This document shows, one piece after another, positions 16,478 to 24,579 of a stretch of 34,092 bases of DNA. Under the pieces are notes generated by a model that was not told the DNA's origin, did not search any database, and was given only the letters and a program-made list of their open reading frames with translations. The position numbers and the translations under genes are program-made. Within the stretch, counting starts at the first letter, position 1. Each line of letters opens with the position of its first letter. This DNA is from UBA7887 sp964408735 (GTDB lineage: Bacteria; Pseudomonadota; Alphaproteobacteria; UBA7887). The stretch spans positions 1-34,092 of the forward strand of contig CAYPAX010000047.1 of assembly GCA_964408735.1 (NCBI GenBank), in the 5' to 3' direction.

Positions 16478-17200
16478 TCACTCCAGACACCACAGCGCCT
16501 TGATCTCGCAGAGCGCGTCGGTCAGGGCCTTGTGCTCGGCATTGATGGCGGCCTTCTCCGCCGCGCCAATGGCTTGGATGATGTAGCCGTGGAGGCCGGG
16601 CTCGAGCACCCAGGGATAGGCCGGGTCGGCGAAGCGGCGGCCGCCGATGTCTTCCATGGTCACGCCCGGCGCGTAGAACATCAGGTGCGGATAGTTGAGC
16701 AGCCGCGCCTCGTCCGCATCGGCGGGCAGCGCCACCAGGATCGGCGACAGCATGGGCGCATAGCCGGCGCGGGCCGGCGCCTTGTATTTGCCGCTCTCAT
16801 AATTACCGGCGATGGTATCGCGCAGCGCTTCCGCTGACAGCCCTTGCGCGCGCAAGGCCTCGAGCTCGAGGCGCACGGGCAGGATGGCTTCCGTGCCCGC
16901 CGCATCGAAGCAGATCGGCACCAGCAGGTCGTCGCGATAGACGCCGCGGCGCCAATTGGTCCTGCCGACCAGGCAGGCCGTGCCGTTGTCGCCCTCGCGC
17001 ACGATGCGATAGCCGGAGGCCGGGTCGAGCACATGGACCGTCGCGCCGGCCCGCCAATGCTCAGGCGCCGCGCTCAAGGCCAGCGAGATTTCGAGATCTT
17101 CCGGCAAGGCCTGCAAAGGCCCTTCGTCGGCTGTGGCGCCGAAGGCGCAGACGCAAAATAGGGCCGCCGCAGTCAGGCACCTGGACATGAGAGACAACAT
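16478..17200 (-). CDS. Secreted hypothetical protein
   Basis: A 240-residue protein with an N-terminal signal peptide (MSRCLTAAALFCVCAFGATA, cleavage likely before DEGP). I do not recognise the family. The mature part includes VHVLDPASGYRIVREGDNGT followed by CLVGR, and YRDDLLVPICFDAAGTEAI, with single Cys residues near both and a C-terminal CEIKALWC pair that could form disulfides. LNYPHLMFYAPGVTMEDIGG looks like a conserved core. It is probably periplasmic. The start at 17200 is supported by a strong GAGGAGGA site upstream; an ATG four codons later (17188) would also leave the signal peptide. It stands alone between the MITE-like element and the divergent YaiI gene. Confidence 0.7.
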   Translation of the reverse strand: MLSLMSRCLTAAALFCVCAFGATADEGPLQALPEDLEISLALSAAPEHWRAGATVHVLDPASGYRIVREGDNGTACLVGRTNWRRGVYRDDLLVPICFDAAGTEAILPVRLELEALRAQGLSAEALRDTIAGNYESGKYKAPARAGYAPMLSPILVALPADADEARLLNYPHLMFYAPGVTMEDIGGRRFADPAYPWVLEPGLHGYIIQAIGAAEKAAINAEHKALTDALCEIKALWCLE

Positions 17201-17326
17201 GGTCCGTCCTCCTCTGGTTTCGTGGAGGTGAGAACTGGCGGGCAGGGTGACTCCGCGGGGTCAGGGAAGCAATGTTGACGGGGCGCAGGCGGGAGAGGTG
17301 CACGGGAATGTGATCAATGCGCTAGA

Positions 17327-17782
17327 ATGAATGCCATGCCCCAACTCTACATCGATGCCGATGCCTGTCCCGTCAAAGCCGAAGCGATCCGCGTGGCGGA
17401 GCGTCACGGGATCGTCCTGCATATGGTCTCCAACAGCGGTTTCAACACCCGCGGCAATCCGCTGCTGCGCTCGGTCATGGTGGCCGACACCCCCGATGCG
17501 GCGGACGACTGGATCGCCGAACACGTGGCGGCGGGCGATATCGTGGTGACGGCGGATATTCCGTTGGCCGACCGTTGCCTCAAGGCCGGCGCGGCGGCGC
17601 TGGGGCCGACGGGGCGCACGTTCACGGCCGAGAATATCGGCCAGGCCCTGGCCACCCGCGAGCTGCTGGCGCATCTGCGCGAGACCGGCGAGAGCAAGGG
17701 CCACAACCCCAGTTTCACCAGCCAGGACCGCAACCGTTTCCTGCAGGCGCTTGAGGTGGCGGTGCAGGCTGCGGAAGGGTAA
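17327..17782 (+). CDS. YaiI/YqxD family protein (UPF0178, DUF188)
   Basis: A 151-residue member of UPF0178. The N-terminal LYIDADACPVKAEAIRVAER is the family signature and carries conserved acidic residues. VSNSGFNTRGNPL, DIVVTADIPLADRCLKAGA and the C-terminal GHNPSFTSQDRNRFLQALE are also conserved. The fold is PIN-like and a nuclease-type role has been suggested for the family, but the function is not established. A second ATG three codons in (17336) is an equally good start. It converges on the ThDP enzyme gene, with a long hairpin between the two. Confidence 0.88.
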   Translation: MNAMPQLYIDADACPVKAEAIRVAERHGIVLHMVSNSGFNTRGNPLLRSVMVADTPDAADDWIAEHVAAGDIVVTADIPLADRCLKAGAAALGPTGRTFTAENIGQALATRELLAHLRETGESKGHNPSFTSQDRNRFLQALEVAVQAAEG

Positions 17783-17792
17783 TGCGCGCAAG

Positions 17793-17864
17793 AATGGGGT
17801 CAGGTCTTTCATTTTAGCATATAAGGATAGTCTAAATTGCTAAAATGAAAGACCTGACCCCATT
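17793..17864. repeat. Long perfect hairpin with 27-bp arms, RAYT-associated type core
   Basis: Two perfect inverted arms, 17793-17819 and 17838-17864, are separated by 18 nt. Each arm contains GGGGTCAGGTCTTTC followed by ATTTTAGCA. It lies between the convergent YaiI (+) and ThDP enzyme (-) genes, 10 nt after the YaiI stop, so it could end both transcripts. From memory, GGGGTCAGGTCTT-type sequences recur next to REP-associated tyrosine transposases in many proteobacteria; that is recollection, not a search result. The inverted repeat is seen directly; its origin is inferred. Confidence 0.85.
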
Positions 17865-17913
17865 ATCCCGGATATGCGAAATCGCAACCATCGACCCATG
17901 GCGCGGGCCGTCC

Positions 17914-19560
17914 TTAGCTCCGCTTCTGCATGGCGAACAGTTGCCAGGGGTTGGCTTCGCTGTCGGGCTCGATGGTGATCTCGATCAGCGCCGGGGCGTT
18001 GCGCCCCAAGGCGTCTTCCAGTGCCGGGCGAAGCTCTTCTGGCGTATCGACGCGCTCGGCCTGCACGCCGAAACTCTCCGCCAGGGCCACGAAGTCCGGG
18101 TTTTCCAACTCGGAGGCGATCATGCGGCCCTGGAAGCGTATGCGCTGGTCGCGGCGGATATTGCCGTAAGCCCCGTTGTTGAAGACCAGCGCCACGACGC
18201 CGAGGCCGTGCTGCGCCGCGGTCGCCAGCTCCTGCACGCCGAACATGAAGCCGCCGTCGCCGGAGACCGAAATCACGGCGCGGTCCGGGTTGGCTGCCTT
18301 GACCCCCAGCGAGGTCGGATAGCCGAAGCCCAACGTGCCCTGATAGCCGGCGGTGATGTATTGCCGCGGCCCCGCCATGGGCAGGCCGTAATAGGAGGCG
18401 TAGCCGACCTGGCAAAGCTCCTCGACGAAAAAGCCGTCGGCGGGCATGACCTCGCGGATGACGTCGAGATAGCTCATTTGCGGCTGCAAGGCTTGCAGCC
18501 TCTGCCACGCTGTCTCCTTCGCAGCGACGGCAGCAGCCCGTCGGCCCGAGCCCGCGGGCCGCACGCGCTCGGCGAGCGCCGCCGTGGCCTCCGCCGCATC
18601 GGCCAGAATGCCGACCTGGGGCACCAGGCGCGCCAGCTCCGTCTTGTCGATGTCGATACGGATGAGCTGCGGCGGCGGGCGCACGTCGGTAATCGCGTTC
18701 ATGAAGCCGCGCCAGCGCATGTAAGGCAGCTCGAGCCGCGTGCCGATACCGAGCAGCACGTCGGTGTCGTGCCACAGCTCCTGCGCCGCGAGCGCCGAGA
18801 CGGCGAGCGCGTGGTGCTCGTCGATGACGCCGCGCCCGGCCCGGAACGAACCCACCGGCGCACCAAGCGCTTCCGCCAGTGCCAGCACCTCCGCCCCGGC
18901 ATGGCGCGCGCCGCCACCGACCAGGATCAGCGGTGCGCGAGCGCCGTTGAGCAGTTCGGCCGCTTCGTCGAGGGCGAAAGTATCGGCCTGGGGCGGGCGG
19001 TCGGCGCCGGCAGGCGGCAGGAAGCGCACCTCCTCAGTCTCGCCCATGCGGTCCCAGCACATCTCCAGCGCCGCCGGGCCGGGGCGTCCCGAGAGCATGG
19101 CGCGGAAAGCGCCGTCGACCGCCGCCGGCGCGTCCTCGGTGCGCTCGATATGCGCTGCCCATTTGGTGATCGAGCGCAAGGTGGCAAGCTGATCGGGGAT
19201 CTCGTGCAGATGGCCGCGGCCCGAGCCGAGGAAGGCCGAGGGCACCTGGCCGGTCACGCACAGCACCGGCTGGTTGGTGGCGTAGGCCGTGACCAGCGCA
19301 GCGCCCGTATTGAGCACGCCGGGCCCCGGCACCACCGAATAGGCGCTGGGCTTGCCGGTGGACTGGGCATGGCCGAAGGCCATATAGGCTGCCGCCTGCT
19401 CGTGGCGCGTGACCACGGTGCGGATCTTGTCCTTGGCGCCGTAGAGCGCGTCGAACAGCGGATAGGTCTGCACCCCTGGCACGCCGTAGAGCGTGTCGAT
19501 GCCGTGATCGATAAGCGCGGCGACGATGGCCTCGCCGCCGGTCATGGTCTGTGCACTCAT
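17914..19560 (-). CDS. Thiamine diphosphate-dependent enzyme, acetolactate synthase-like
   Basis: A 548-residue ThDP enzyme with three domains. The catalytic Glu is at residue 54 in TRHEQAAAYMAFG, within the pyrimidine domain. VVPGPGVLNTGAALVTAY follows, and the central domain has LILVGGGARHAG. The ThDP/Mg site is VSGDGGFMFGVQELATA starting near residue 433, ending in NNGAYGN. It looks complete. The family includes acetolactate synthases, benzoylformate decarboxylases and oxo-acid decarboxylases. There is no small regulatory subunit beside it, so a decarboxylase or carboligase other than the biosynthetic IlvB is more likely. Its start overlaps the stop of the upstream CinA-like gene by 4 nt. 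Confidence 0.88.
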   Translation of the reverse strand: MSAQTMTGGEAIVAALIDHGIDTLYGVPGVQTYPLFDALYGAKDKIRTVVTRHEQAAAYMAFGHAQSTGKPSAYSVVPGPGVLNTGAALVTAYATNQPVLCVTGQVPSAFLGSGRGHLHEIPDQLATLRSITKWAAHIERTEDAPAAVDGAFRAMLSGRPGPAALEMCWDRMGETEEVRFLPPAGADRPPQADTFALDEAAELLNGARAPLILVGGGARHAGAEVLALAEALGAPVGSFRAGRGVIDEHHALAVSALAAQELWHDTDVLLGIGTRLELPYMRWRGFMNAITDVRPPPQLIRIDIDKTELARLVPQVGILADAAEATAALAERVRPAGSGRRAAAVAAKETAWQRLQALQPQMSYLDVIREVMPADGFFVEELCQVGYASYYGLPMAGPRQYITAGYQGTLGFGYPTSLGVKAANPDRAVISVSGDGGFMFGVQELATAAQHGLGVVALVFNNGAYGNIRRDQRIRFQGRMIASELENPDFVALAESFGVQAERVDTPEELRPALEDALGRNAPALIEITIEPDSEANPWQLFAMQKRS

Positions 19561-20774
19561 AGTTGCTGCCTCAAGAAATCGAGTACGCTGATGACGGCAT
19601 ATTGACGCACCCGCTCGCGGTCGCCCGGCAGGCGCACGCGGCGGCTTTCCGCGCCGCCGTTCTTCGCCAGGCCGAGATAGACCGTGCCCGGCTTCTCGCC
19701 GCTCGGGTGGCCGCGTTCGAAAATGCCGGTGGTTGCCAGGCCGATATCGGCGCCGAGGGTCTCGCGCACCGCCGCCGCCATGGCGCTGGCGGCTTCCGGG
19801 GTCGGCTCAGGCTTCGGCAGGCCGAGGGGCGGGCTGCCGTCGAGGGGGCTGACGACTGTGCCACGCAGCACCGCGTCGGCGCCGGGCACCAGGGCAAGGC
19901 GTGTGCCGGCAATGCCGCCGGTAACCCCCTCGGCCACGGCAAGCGTCAGGCCTTTTTCGCGCAAGGCATCGACGACGACCGATTCCATGGTCTCGTCGTC
20001 GGTGCCGAAGATGATCGGCCCCAGCATGTCGCGCAGGCGCGCTTCTTCCTCCGCCAGCACCGCTTCGGCAGCGGCCTCGTCGACGGCCTTGGCGGTGATG
20101 CGTACCTTGATGCCTTCGATGCCGCTGGCCTGGAAGGCAAGGGTTGGCGAGCCCAGCTTGTCGAGCTCCGCGATGCGCTCGGCCAGAACCTCGGCCAAAC
20201 CGGATTCGGTCTGGCCCCAGGTGCGCACCACGCGGCTGCGGATCACCGCCGTCACCCCGGCGCGGCGCTGCAGGTCGGGCAGGATGGTGCCTTCCATCAT
20301 CATGCGCATCTCGAAGGGCACGCCCGGCACGGCATAGATCACCTTGTCGCCGACCGGGCAGACCAGCCCCGGCGCGGTACCCGGCATCTCGGGAATTGCG
20401 GAGGCCCCTTCCGGCATGTCGGCCTGGCGCAGATTGTTGGCCGCCATGGGCCGGCCGCGCGAGGCGAACAGATTGCGAATGTGCTCCGCCATGTCCTCGT
20501 CGCGCAGCAGCGACACGCCCATGATCTCGGCAATGGCCTCGCGGGTGATGTCGTCCTGGGTCGGGCCCAAGCCGCCGCAGGTGATCACCGCATCGGCCCG
20601 CGACAGGGCAAGGCGGATGGTCTCGACCATGCGCGCCTGGTTGTCGCCGACCTTGGTCTGGTAATGGGAATCGATTCCCGCCAGCGCCAGCCGGCCGCCG
20701 ATCCACGACGAATTCGTATCGACGATCTGGCCGAGCAAAAGCTCCGTGCCGACCGCCACCACCTCGCAGCGCAT
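19557..20774 (-). CDS. CinA-like protein (molybdopterin-binding domain plus degenerate deamidase domain)
   Basis: A 405-residue protein. The N-terminal COG1058/MoCF-type domain (about residues 1-170) is well conserved: CEVVAVGTELLLGQIVDTNS, TCGGLGPTQDDITREA and YAVPGVPFEMRMMMEG. CinA proteins of this form act in pyridine nucleotide recycling, with an N-terminal ADP-ribose pyrophosphatase and a C-terminal NMN deamidase. The C-terminal domain is unusual. The ESCTGG motif reads AEGVTGGIAGTRLALVPG, and the SNEAK segment is replaced by VVSPLDGSPPLGLPKPE, so the residues usually held catalytic are absent, while ATTGIFERGHPSGEKPGTVY keeps the fold. The start has a GGAGGG site. It is coupled to the ThDP enzyme gene. 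Confidence 0.87.
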   Translation of the reverse strand: MRCEVVAVGTELLLGQIVDTNSSWIGGRLALAGIDSHYQTKVGDNQARMVETIRLALSRADAVITCGGLGPTQDDITREAIAEIMGVSLLRDEDMAEHIRNLFASRGRPMAANNLRQADMPEGASAIPEMPGTAPGLVCPVGDKVIYAVPGVPFEMRMMMEGTILPDLQRRAGVTAVIRSRVVRTWGQTESGLAEVLAERIAELDKLGSPTLAFQASGIEGIKVRITAKAVDEAAAEAVLAEEEARLRDMLGPIIFGTDDETMESVVVDALREKGLTLAVAEGVTGGIAGTRLALVPGADAVLRGTVVSPLDGSPPLGLPKPEPTPEAASAMAAAVRETLGADIGLATTGIFERGHPSGEKPGTVYLGLAKNGGAESRRVRLPGDRERVRQYAVISVLDFLRQQL

Positions 20775-20920
20775 GTTCCCTCCGCATCCGAACCCGAAAG
20801 CGCCGGCATCTTAGCGAGGCGTCGGCAAGTAAGCGAGCCATAGCCCTTTGCGGCGGTTTTTCGTAGCATGGACGAAAATCGAGTCTTGCCAATCCGGTCG
20901 TGCGCTTGCCAGGGAGGGCG

Positions 20921-21601
20921 ATGATGGAGACCTATACACCGCAACCCATAGAGCCGGGCCAGCCGGCACCCGATTTCGATCTGCCGCTGGTGGACGCCGA
21001 CGAGCGGGTGACGCTCGCTGAATTTCGCGGCGCAAAGCCGTTTCTGCTTGGTCTCTTTCGCGGCCTGGCATGCCCCTTTTGTCGCCGTCTGATGGCCACG
21101 ACGAACAAGATGGCGGCGGCCTTGGATGAAGCAGGTGTGGCTGTTCTTGCCGTCACCGCCACACCTCTCGAGGCGGCCCGCCTGTACGCCCGATATCGCC
21201 CGGCGGGCTTGCCGCTAGCATCCGATCCCTGGTTCGGCATTCACAGATCCTATGGCGTTCCCATGTGCGAGATAACGAACGACAAGGAATCGCAATGGCC
21301 GCGCCGCATCAATCCGGCCGATGCCGAGAAGGTCCGCATCAATCCGTATGGAGAGCTGCCCGAGCCGCTGCCGCCGCTTGAAGCGGGCAAGATCATGAAC
21401 AAGGCGGACGACTTCGCGGAAATCGAAACCGACGAGGAAAGGGCGCCGAGCGGCACCCTGGCCCTGTCGGGGTTCTTCCTCATGGATATCGATGGCATCG
21501 TGCGCTGGCGATTTGTCGAAGCCGTCGATAGCCTGTCCGACTATGGGATCCACCCCAACGAAGCCGACATCCTGCAAGCCGCTCACAGTCTGGCAGCCTA
21601 G
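20921..21601 (+). CDS. Redoxin of the AhpC/TSA (peroxiredoxin-like) family
   Basis: A 226-residue thioredoxin-fold protein. GQPAPDFDLPLVDADERVTL is the usual start of the AhpC/TSA domain, and LFRGLACPFCRRLM carries a CxxC (C51 and C54) where peroxiredoxins have the peroxidatic TxxC. That gives a thiol-disulfide oxidoreductase-like site. AVLAVTATPLEAARLYARY and GFFLMDIDGIVRWRFVEA complete the fold. An insertion from about 115 to 175 (NDKESQWPRRINPADAEK and following) is less common. No signal peptide, so cytoplasmic. AGGGAGGG at 20911-20918 favours the second of two adjacent ATGs (20924). The flotillin-like gene follows after 96 nt on the same strand. Confidence 0.82.
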   Translation: MMETYTPQPIEPGQPAPDFDLPLVDADERVTLAEFRGAKPFLLGLFRGLACPFCRRLMATTNKMAAALDEAGVAVLAVTATPLEAARLYARYRPAGLPLASDPWFGIHRSYGVPMCEITNDKESQWPRRINPADAEKVRINPYGELPEPLPPLEAGKIMNKADDFAEIETDEERAPSGTLALSGFFLMDIDGIVRWRFVEAVDSLSDYGIHPNEADILQAAHSLAA

Positions 21602-21697
21602 AGCACGCCGGATCCGGGCCTGGATGAGGCGGCGTCAGGCGAATGCCGCTCTATCCAATCGACGCAAGACGAGCTTCGCACAAGGGAGACCGAGAAG

Positions 21698-22729
21698 ATG
21701 ACGCGTTTCGGCTATTTCAGGCCCCGGCCATCGGATTTCGTGATTCGCGTGAAGAAGGGCGAGATCGTCAGCCAGAAGCGCGGCTTGGGGTTCTTCTGCC
21801 TGCCCTGGCATCAGTACTGCGTGATCCCCTCCGAGGTCAGCACCATCGTCTTCTCGGCCGACCAGATCACCAAGGAGAACCAGGGTATCCAGGTCGACGG
21901 CTTTGCCATCTGGAAGATCACCGAGCCGGAAAAGACCTATCTGCACTTCGAATTCGATTACCGCGACGAAGCGATCGAGAAGATAAGCCAGTATTTGAAG
22001 GAGGTCGTGACCTCGGCGATTCGCCACCTGGTGGCATCGATGGAGATCGAGGAGGTCCTGCGCAAGCGCGGCACCATCATCCTCCAGCTCAAGGAGGAGC
22101 TCTCCTATATCGCCGAGAAATGGGGCCTGGAGATCGAAACCATCGAGATCAAGAACGTGCTCATCATGTCCGAGCAACTGTTCTCGAACATGCAGGCGAC
22201 CCATCGCGACGCGGTGCGCCTGGAGAGCGAGCTCAGCTCTCTCAAGGTGGAGCAGGAGATCGCCGAGAAGCGGCTCGAGCAGCAGGAACAGATCGCCCTG
22301 CGGGAGCAGGAATTCCAGCACCGGGAGCTGGAGCGCAAGGCCGATACCGAGGCGCGATCGCTGGAGCAGAAAGCGCGTATCGCCCAGCTCAAGATGGAGC
22401 AGGACCTTGCCGCCTACGAGCAAAGCCAGGAGACGCACCGGCAACGCGCGGCGCTGGAGCTCGAGACCCTGGAGGCGGCCCGGCCGCTGGCCGCCGCGCG
22501 CGCCGCCATCGAGGTCGAGACCAAGCAGCACGAGATCGCCCTGGCGGAAGCCGACCTCAAGCTGGTCGCCGAGCGCATCGCGGCGACGAACAGCGAGGAC
22601 GCGCTACACCTGCTCTACGGCAAGCTGCCCGAGATTGCCGCCGCCCTCGACATCAACGAGGTCAACCTGACGCCGGATACGCTCGACAAGCTGCTGCGCG
22701 GGCTGCTGGCCCCGGCGAAAGCGGAGTGA
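21698..22729 (+). CDS. SPFH/Band-7 (flotillin-like) protein without membrane anchor
   Basis: A 343-residue protein. The SPFH domain is at about residues 10-165 (VKKGEIVSQKRGLGFFCLPW, ITKENQGIQVDGFAIWKI, YLKEVVTSAIRHLVAS, WGLEIETIEIKNVLI). It is followed by a long charged coiled coil at about 170-290, rich in Glu, Gln and Arg. A C-terminal flotillin-type segment, LLYGKLPEIAAALDINEVNL, leads into a short hydrophobic end. No N-terminal transmembrane helix or signal peptide is seen, so any membrane binding must be peripheral. Family members oligomerise into membrane-scaffolding cages or rings; the exact job here is unknown. AAGGGAGA at 21682-21689 is a good ribosome binding site. Confidence 0.85.
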   Translation: MTRFGYFRPRPSDFVIRVKKGEIVSQKRGLGFFCLPWHQYCVIPSEVSTIVFSADQITKENQGIQVDGFAIWKITEPEKTYLHFEFDYRDEAIEKISQYLKEVVTSAIRHLVASMEIEEVLRKRGTIILQLKEELSYIAEKWGLEIETIEIKNVLIMSEQLFSNMQATHRDAVRLESELSSLKVEQEIAEKRLEQQEQIALREQEFQHRELERKADTEARSLEQKARIAQLKMEQDLAAYEQSQETHRQRAALELETLEAARPLAAARAAIEVETKQHEIALAEADLKLVAERIAATNSEDALHLLYGKLPEIAAALDINEVNLTPDTLDKLLRGLLAPAKAE

Positions 22730-22855
22730 CGCTGATACACCCTGGATTTCACATTCAAGTGCGCCAGCGGTTATGGTCTGTCGCCGACGAATTTTCTTGG
22801 TCGATGCCGCCGGGCAGGGTTTGGCGGAGCAGGCTTTTGCTGTTCTCGTTGGCTG

Positions 22856-23176
22856 TCAGGAGGATTTCGGCTTGCGGCCGCGCTTGGCGGGCCGCAAGCG
22901 GCGCCCGAGCCTGCGCTCGAGGAGGCTGAGCCAGGGCGCCTCGCCCAGCGCAGCCCGCAAGTCGTCGCCATCGCGCGGCACCAGCACCAGATGCACGTGA
23001 TTCGGCATCAGGCAATAGGCCCAGACCACCGTGCCCGCCTTCTTCGCCGTCTCGGCGACCAGATCCTTGTAGAGAGCATAGTCGGCATCGTCGAAGAACA
23101 CCGAATCGCCGCGATTCCCCCGCTGGGTGACATGATGCGGGGTGCCGGGAACAACGACGCGTGCAAGTCTGGCCAT
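22856..23176 (-). pseudogene. Internally deleted REP-associated tyrosine transposase (RAYT, Y1/IS200-like)
   Basis: A 106-residue ORF. Residues 1-80 match the RAYT N-terminus: MARLARVVVPGTPHHVTQRG, then WAYCLMPNHVHLVLVPRDGD with the HUH metal site (H60, H62), and DDLRAALGEA. Residues 81-106 (LLERRLGRRLRPAKRGRKPK) match the extreme C-terminus of full-length RAYTs, which are normally about 210-230 residues. About 100 residues between them are missing, including the RYVxLNPVRA segment that carries the catalytic tyrosine. The frame is kept across the junction. It cannot catalyse transposition alone; it could be a relic or a retained DNA-binding protein. Start and end match the family. Confidence 0.8.
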
Positions 23177-23238
23177 GGCGCAGCACGCGACAGGCCGGGA
23201 AAAAGTAAGTTGTTACCGGTAGTTACTATTCCGAGTAG

Positions 23239-24468
23239 TCAGGGGGAGCATTCGGGAACTTCAAACTCGGCGAGCAGAGAGACGATCCCGGCAGCCTGAA
23301 GCGAAGCCGCCGCCCGGCAAGCACTCAACATCGGCTCGTCAAATAATGGTTCGTAATTGACGTATGGCAAATCGAAATTGGCGCCGGGAATCAATTTTCG
23401 CAATTCGGCATAAGCGATGCTGCCCTCCGTGGTGTTGTTCGATAATGTTAGAGCGCAGGATAAGCCGCCCGGATGTGTCGAATCATTAGTCTCGAACCGC
23501 CACCTCCGAGGGGGCTCGATTTCGAAGGTAATTGTCACGTCAAGCTGTTCCCCGTATGCGGCTCGAACAAACGAGCGAGTGACACACGCAGCCTCGGCCG
23601 GCCCGTTCAATCCGGGCGCAGACGAGACACCAGGCCCCCCAGCAAGCGCCCTAGCGTTATAAGCGGTAGCTCTGTACATGTTTGCCAAGTCGGGACCGCG
23701 AACGAACTTGGATGTGTACCCCGGGCAAGGACATCCCACCTCCACGGCGACGACCGATGTCGCCGCGTCGCTGACACCGAAGCCGTCATCCTCTACCTCT
23801 ACCGTTATGATGCGTGCCGCGGTCGTGTCGGGGGACGCCAGGGCGTTGTCGTAGACAACCTCCTGCAGAAGCTCTTCATACTGGGCCAAAAGCCCGTCAC
23901 CGGTGATGGTCAATGATGCCGTGCCCTCGCCCGTGACCGCGCCGCCCACCAATCCAACGAGGAGATCATGGCCCGCAGGGGACAGGGACAAGGTCTCATC
24001 CGGATCATCGAGGGCATTCTTCAATGTAACGGTGGCGGATATGATCGTCTCGCCGTCGTCCTCGATCATGACATCGACGGCGATCGGGACCGCATCGCCG
24101 AACGAGACGAACGTGGCCGTGCTTCCAGTTTCCCCGGGACCATCGACGGCGTTTAAATCCAGCGTCGGCGGGTCGTTCGGCGATGGCTCGGCCAGACAAG
24201 GAAGCTCGTCAACGAGAGCGATATCTTCGAATTTTAATCTCACCTTCTCGCAGGCCTTGGCAGAGGCCTGGGGGTTGTCGCCGTCGCAATCCATGGCCTC
24301 GCAGTAGGCGTTGCAAAGCCCGAATTCCTCGCCCGAAAGAAATTCTTCCAAACACGCCGAGTCGTCGGCCATGCCCTGGGCCAAGGCCGGCGCGCCGGCC
24401 GTCACGACGATCCAGGCCAGCGTCGCGGCCATCGCCGCAAAAAACAGTTTCGCCAAATATTGGTGCAT
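23239..24468 (-). CDS. Secreted Cys-rich protein with a cadherin-like repeat
   Basis: A 409-residue exported protein. A signal peptide ends near GAPALAQG (about residue 31). A cysteine-rich module follows (CLEEFLSGEEFGLCNAYCEA, then MDCDGD and ACEKV), likely disulfide-bonded, with acidic residues that could bind calcium. Residues about 98-240 form one cadherin-like/VCBS-type repeat, with NDPPTLDLNAVDGPGETGST, VMIEDDGETI and VTLKNALDDPDETLSL. The last 170 residues (from VGCPCPGYTSKFVRG) are unrecognised. Extracellular or periplasmic location and an adhesive or surface role are inferred. The gene is visibly less GC-rich than its neighbours, which may mean acquisition. AGGGAGGCC precedes the start; twin hairpins lie upstream. 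Confidence 0.7.
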   Translation of the reverse strand: MHQYLAKLFFAAMAATLAWIVVTAGAPALAQGMADDSACLEEFLSGEEFGLCNAYCEAMDCDGDNPQASAKACEKVRLKFEDIALVDELPCLAEPSPNDPPTLDLNAVDGPGETGSTATFVSFGDAVPIAVDVMIEDDGETIISATVTLKNALDDPDETLSLSPAGHDLLVGLVGGAVTGEGTASLTITGDGLLAQYEELLQEVVYDNALASPDTTAARIITVEVEDDGFGVSDAATSVVAVEVGCPCPGYTSKFVRGPDLANMYRATAYNARALAGGPGVSSAPGLNGPAEAACVTRSFVRAAYGEQLDVTITFEIEPPRRWRFETNDSTHPGGLSCALTLSNNTTEGSIAYAELRKLIPGANFDLPYVNYEPLFDEPMLSACRAAASLQAAGIVSLLAEFEVPECSP

Positions 24469-24579
24469 TTCGGCCTCCCTGTATCAAGTCCCCCACTCCG
24501 TTGGATGGGCCTTGCCGGGTGCCTTATTGCCGCCCATCAAACCACACTTCGCGCTCGGGCGCATAGTGCAGTTGGACTA

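Noticed and set aside
17261..17812. Minus-strand frame starting in the hairpin arm (MKDLTP...)
   Set aside because: It is a shadow of the YaiI gene; the start is created by the repeat arm.
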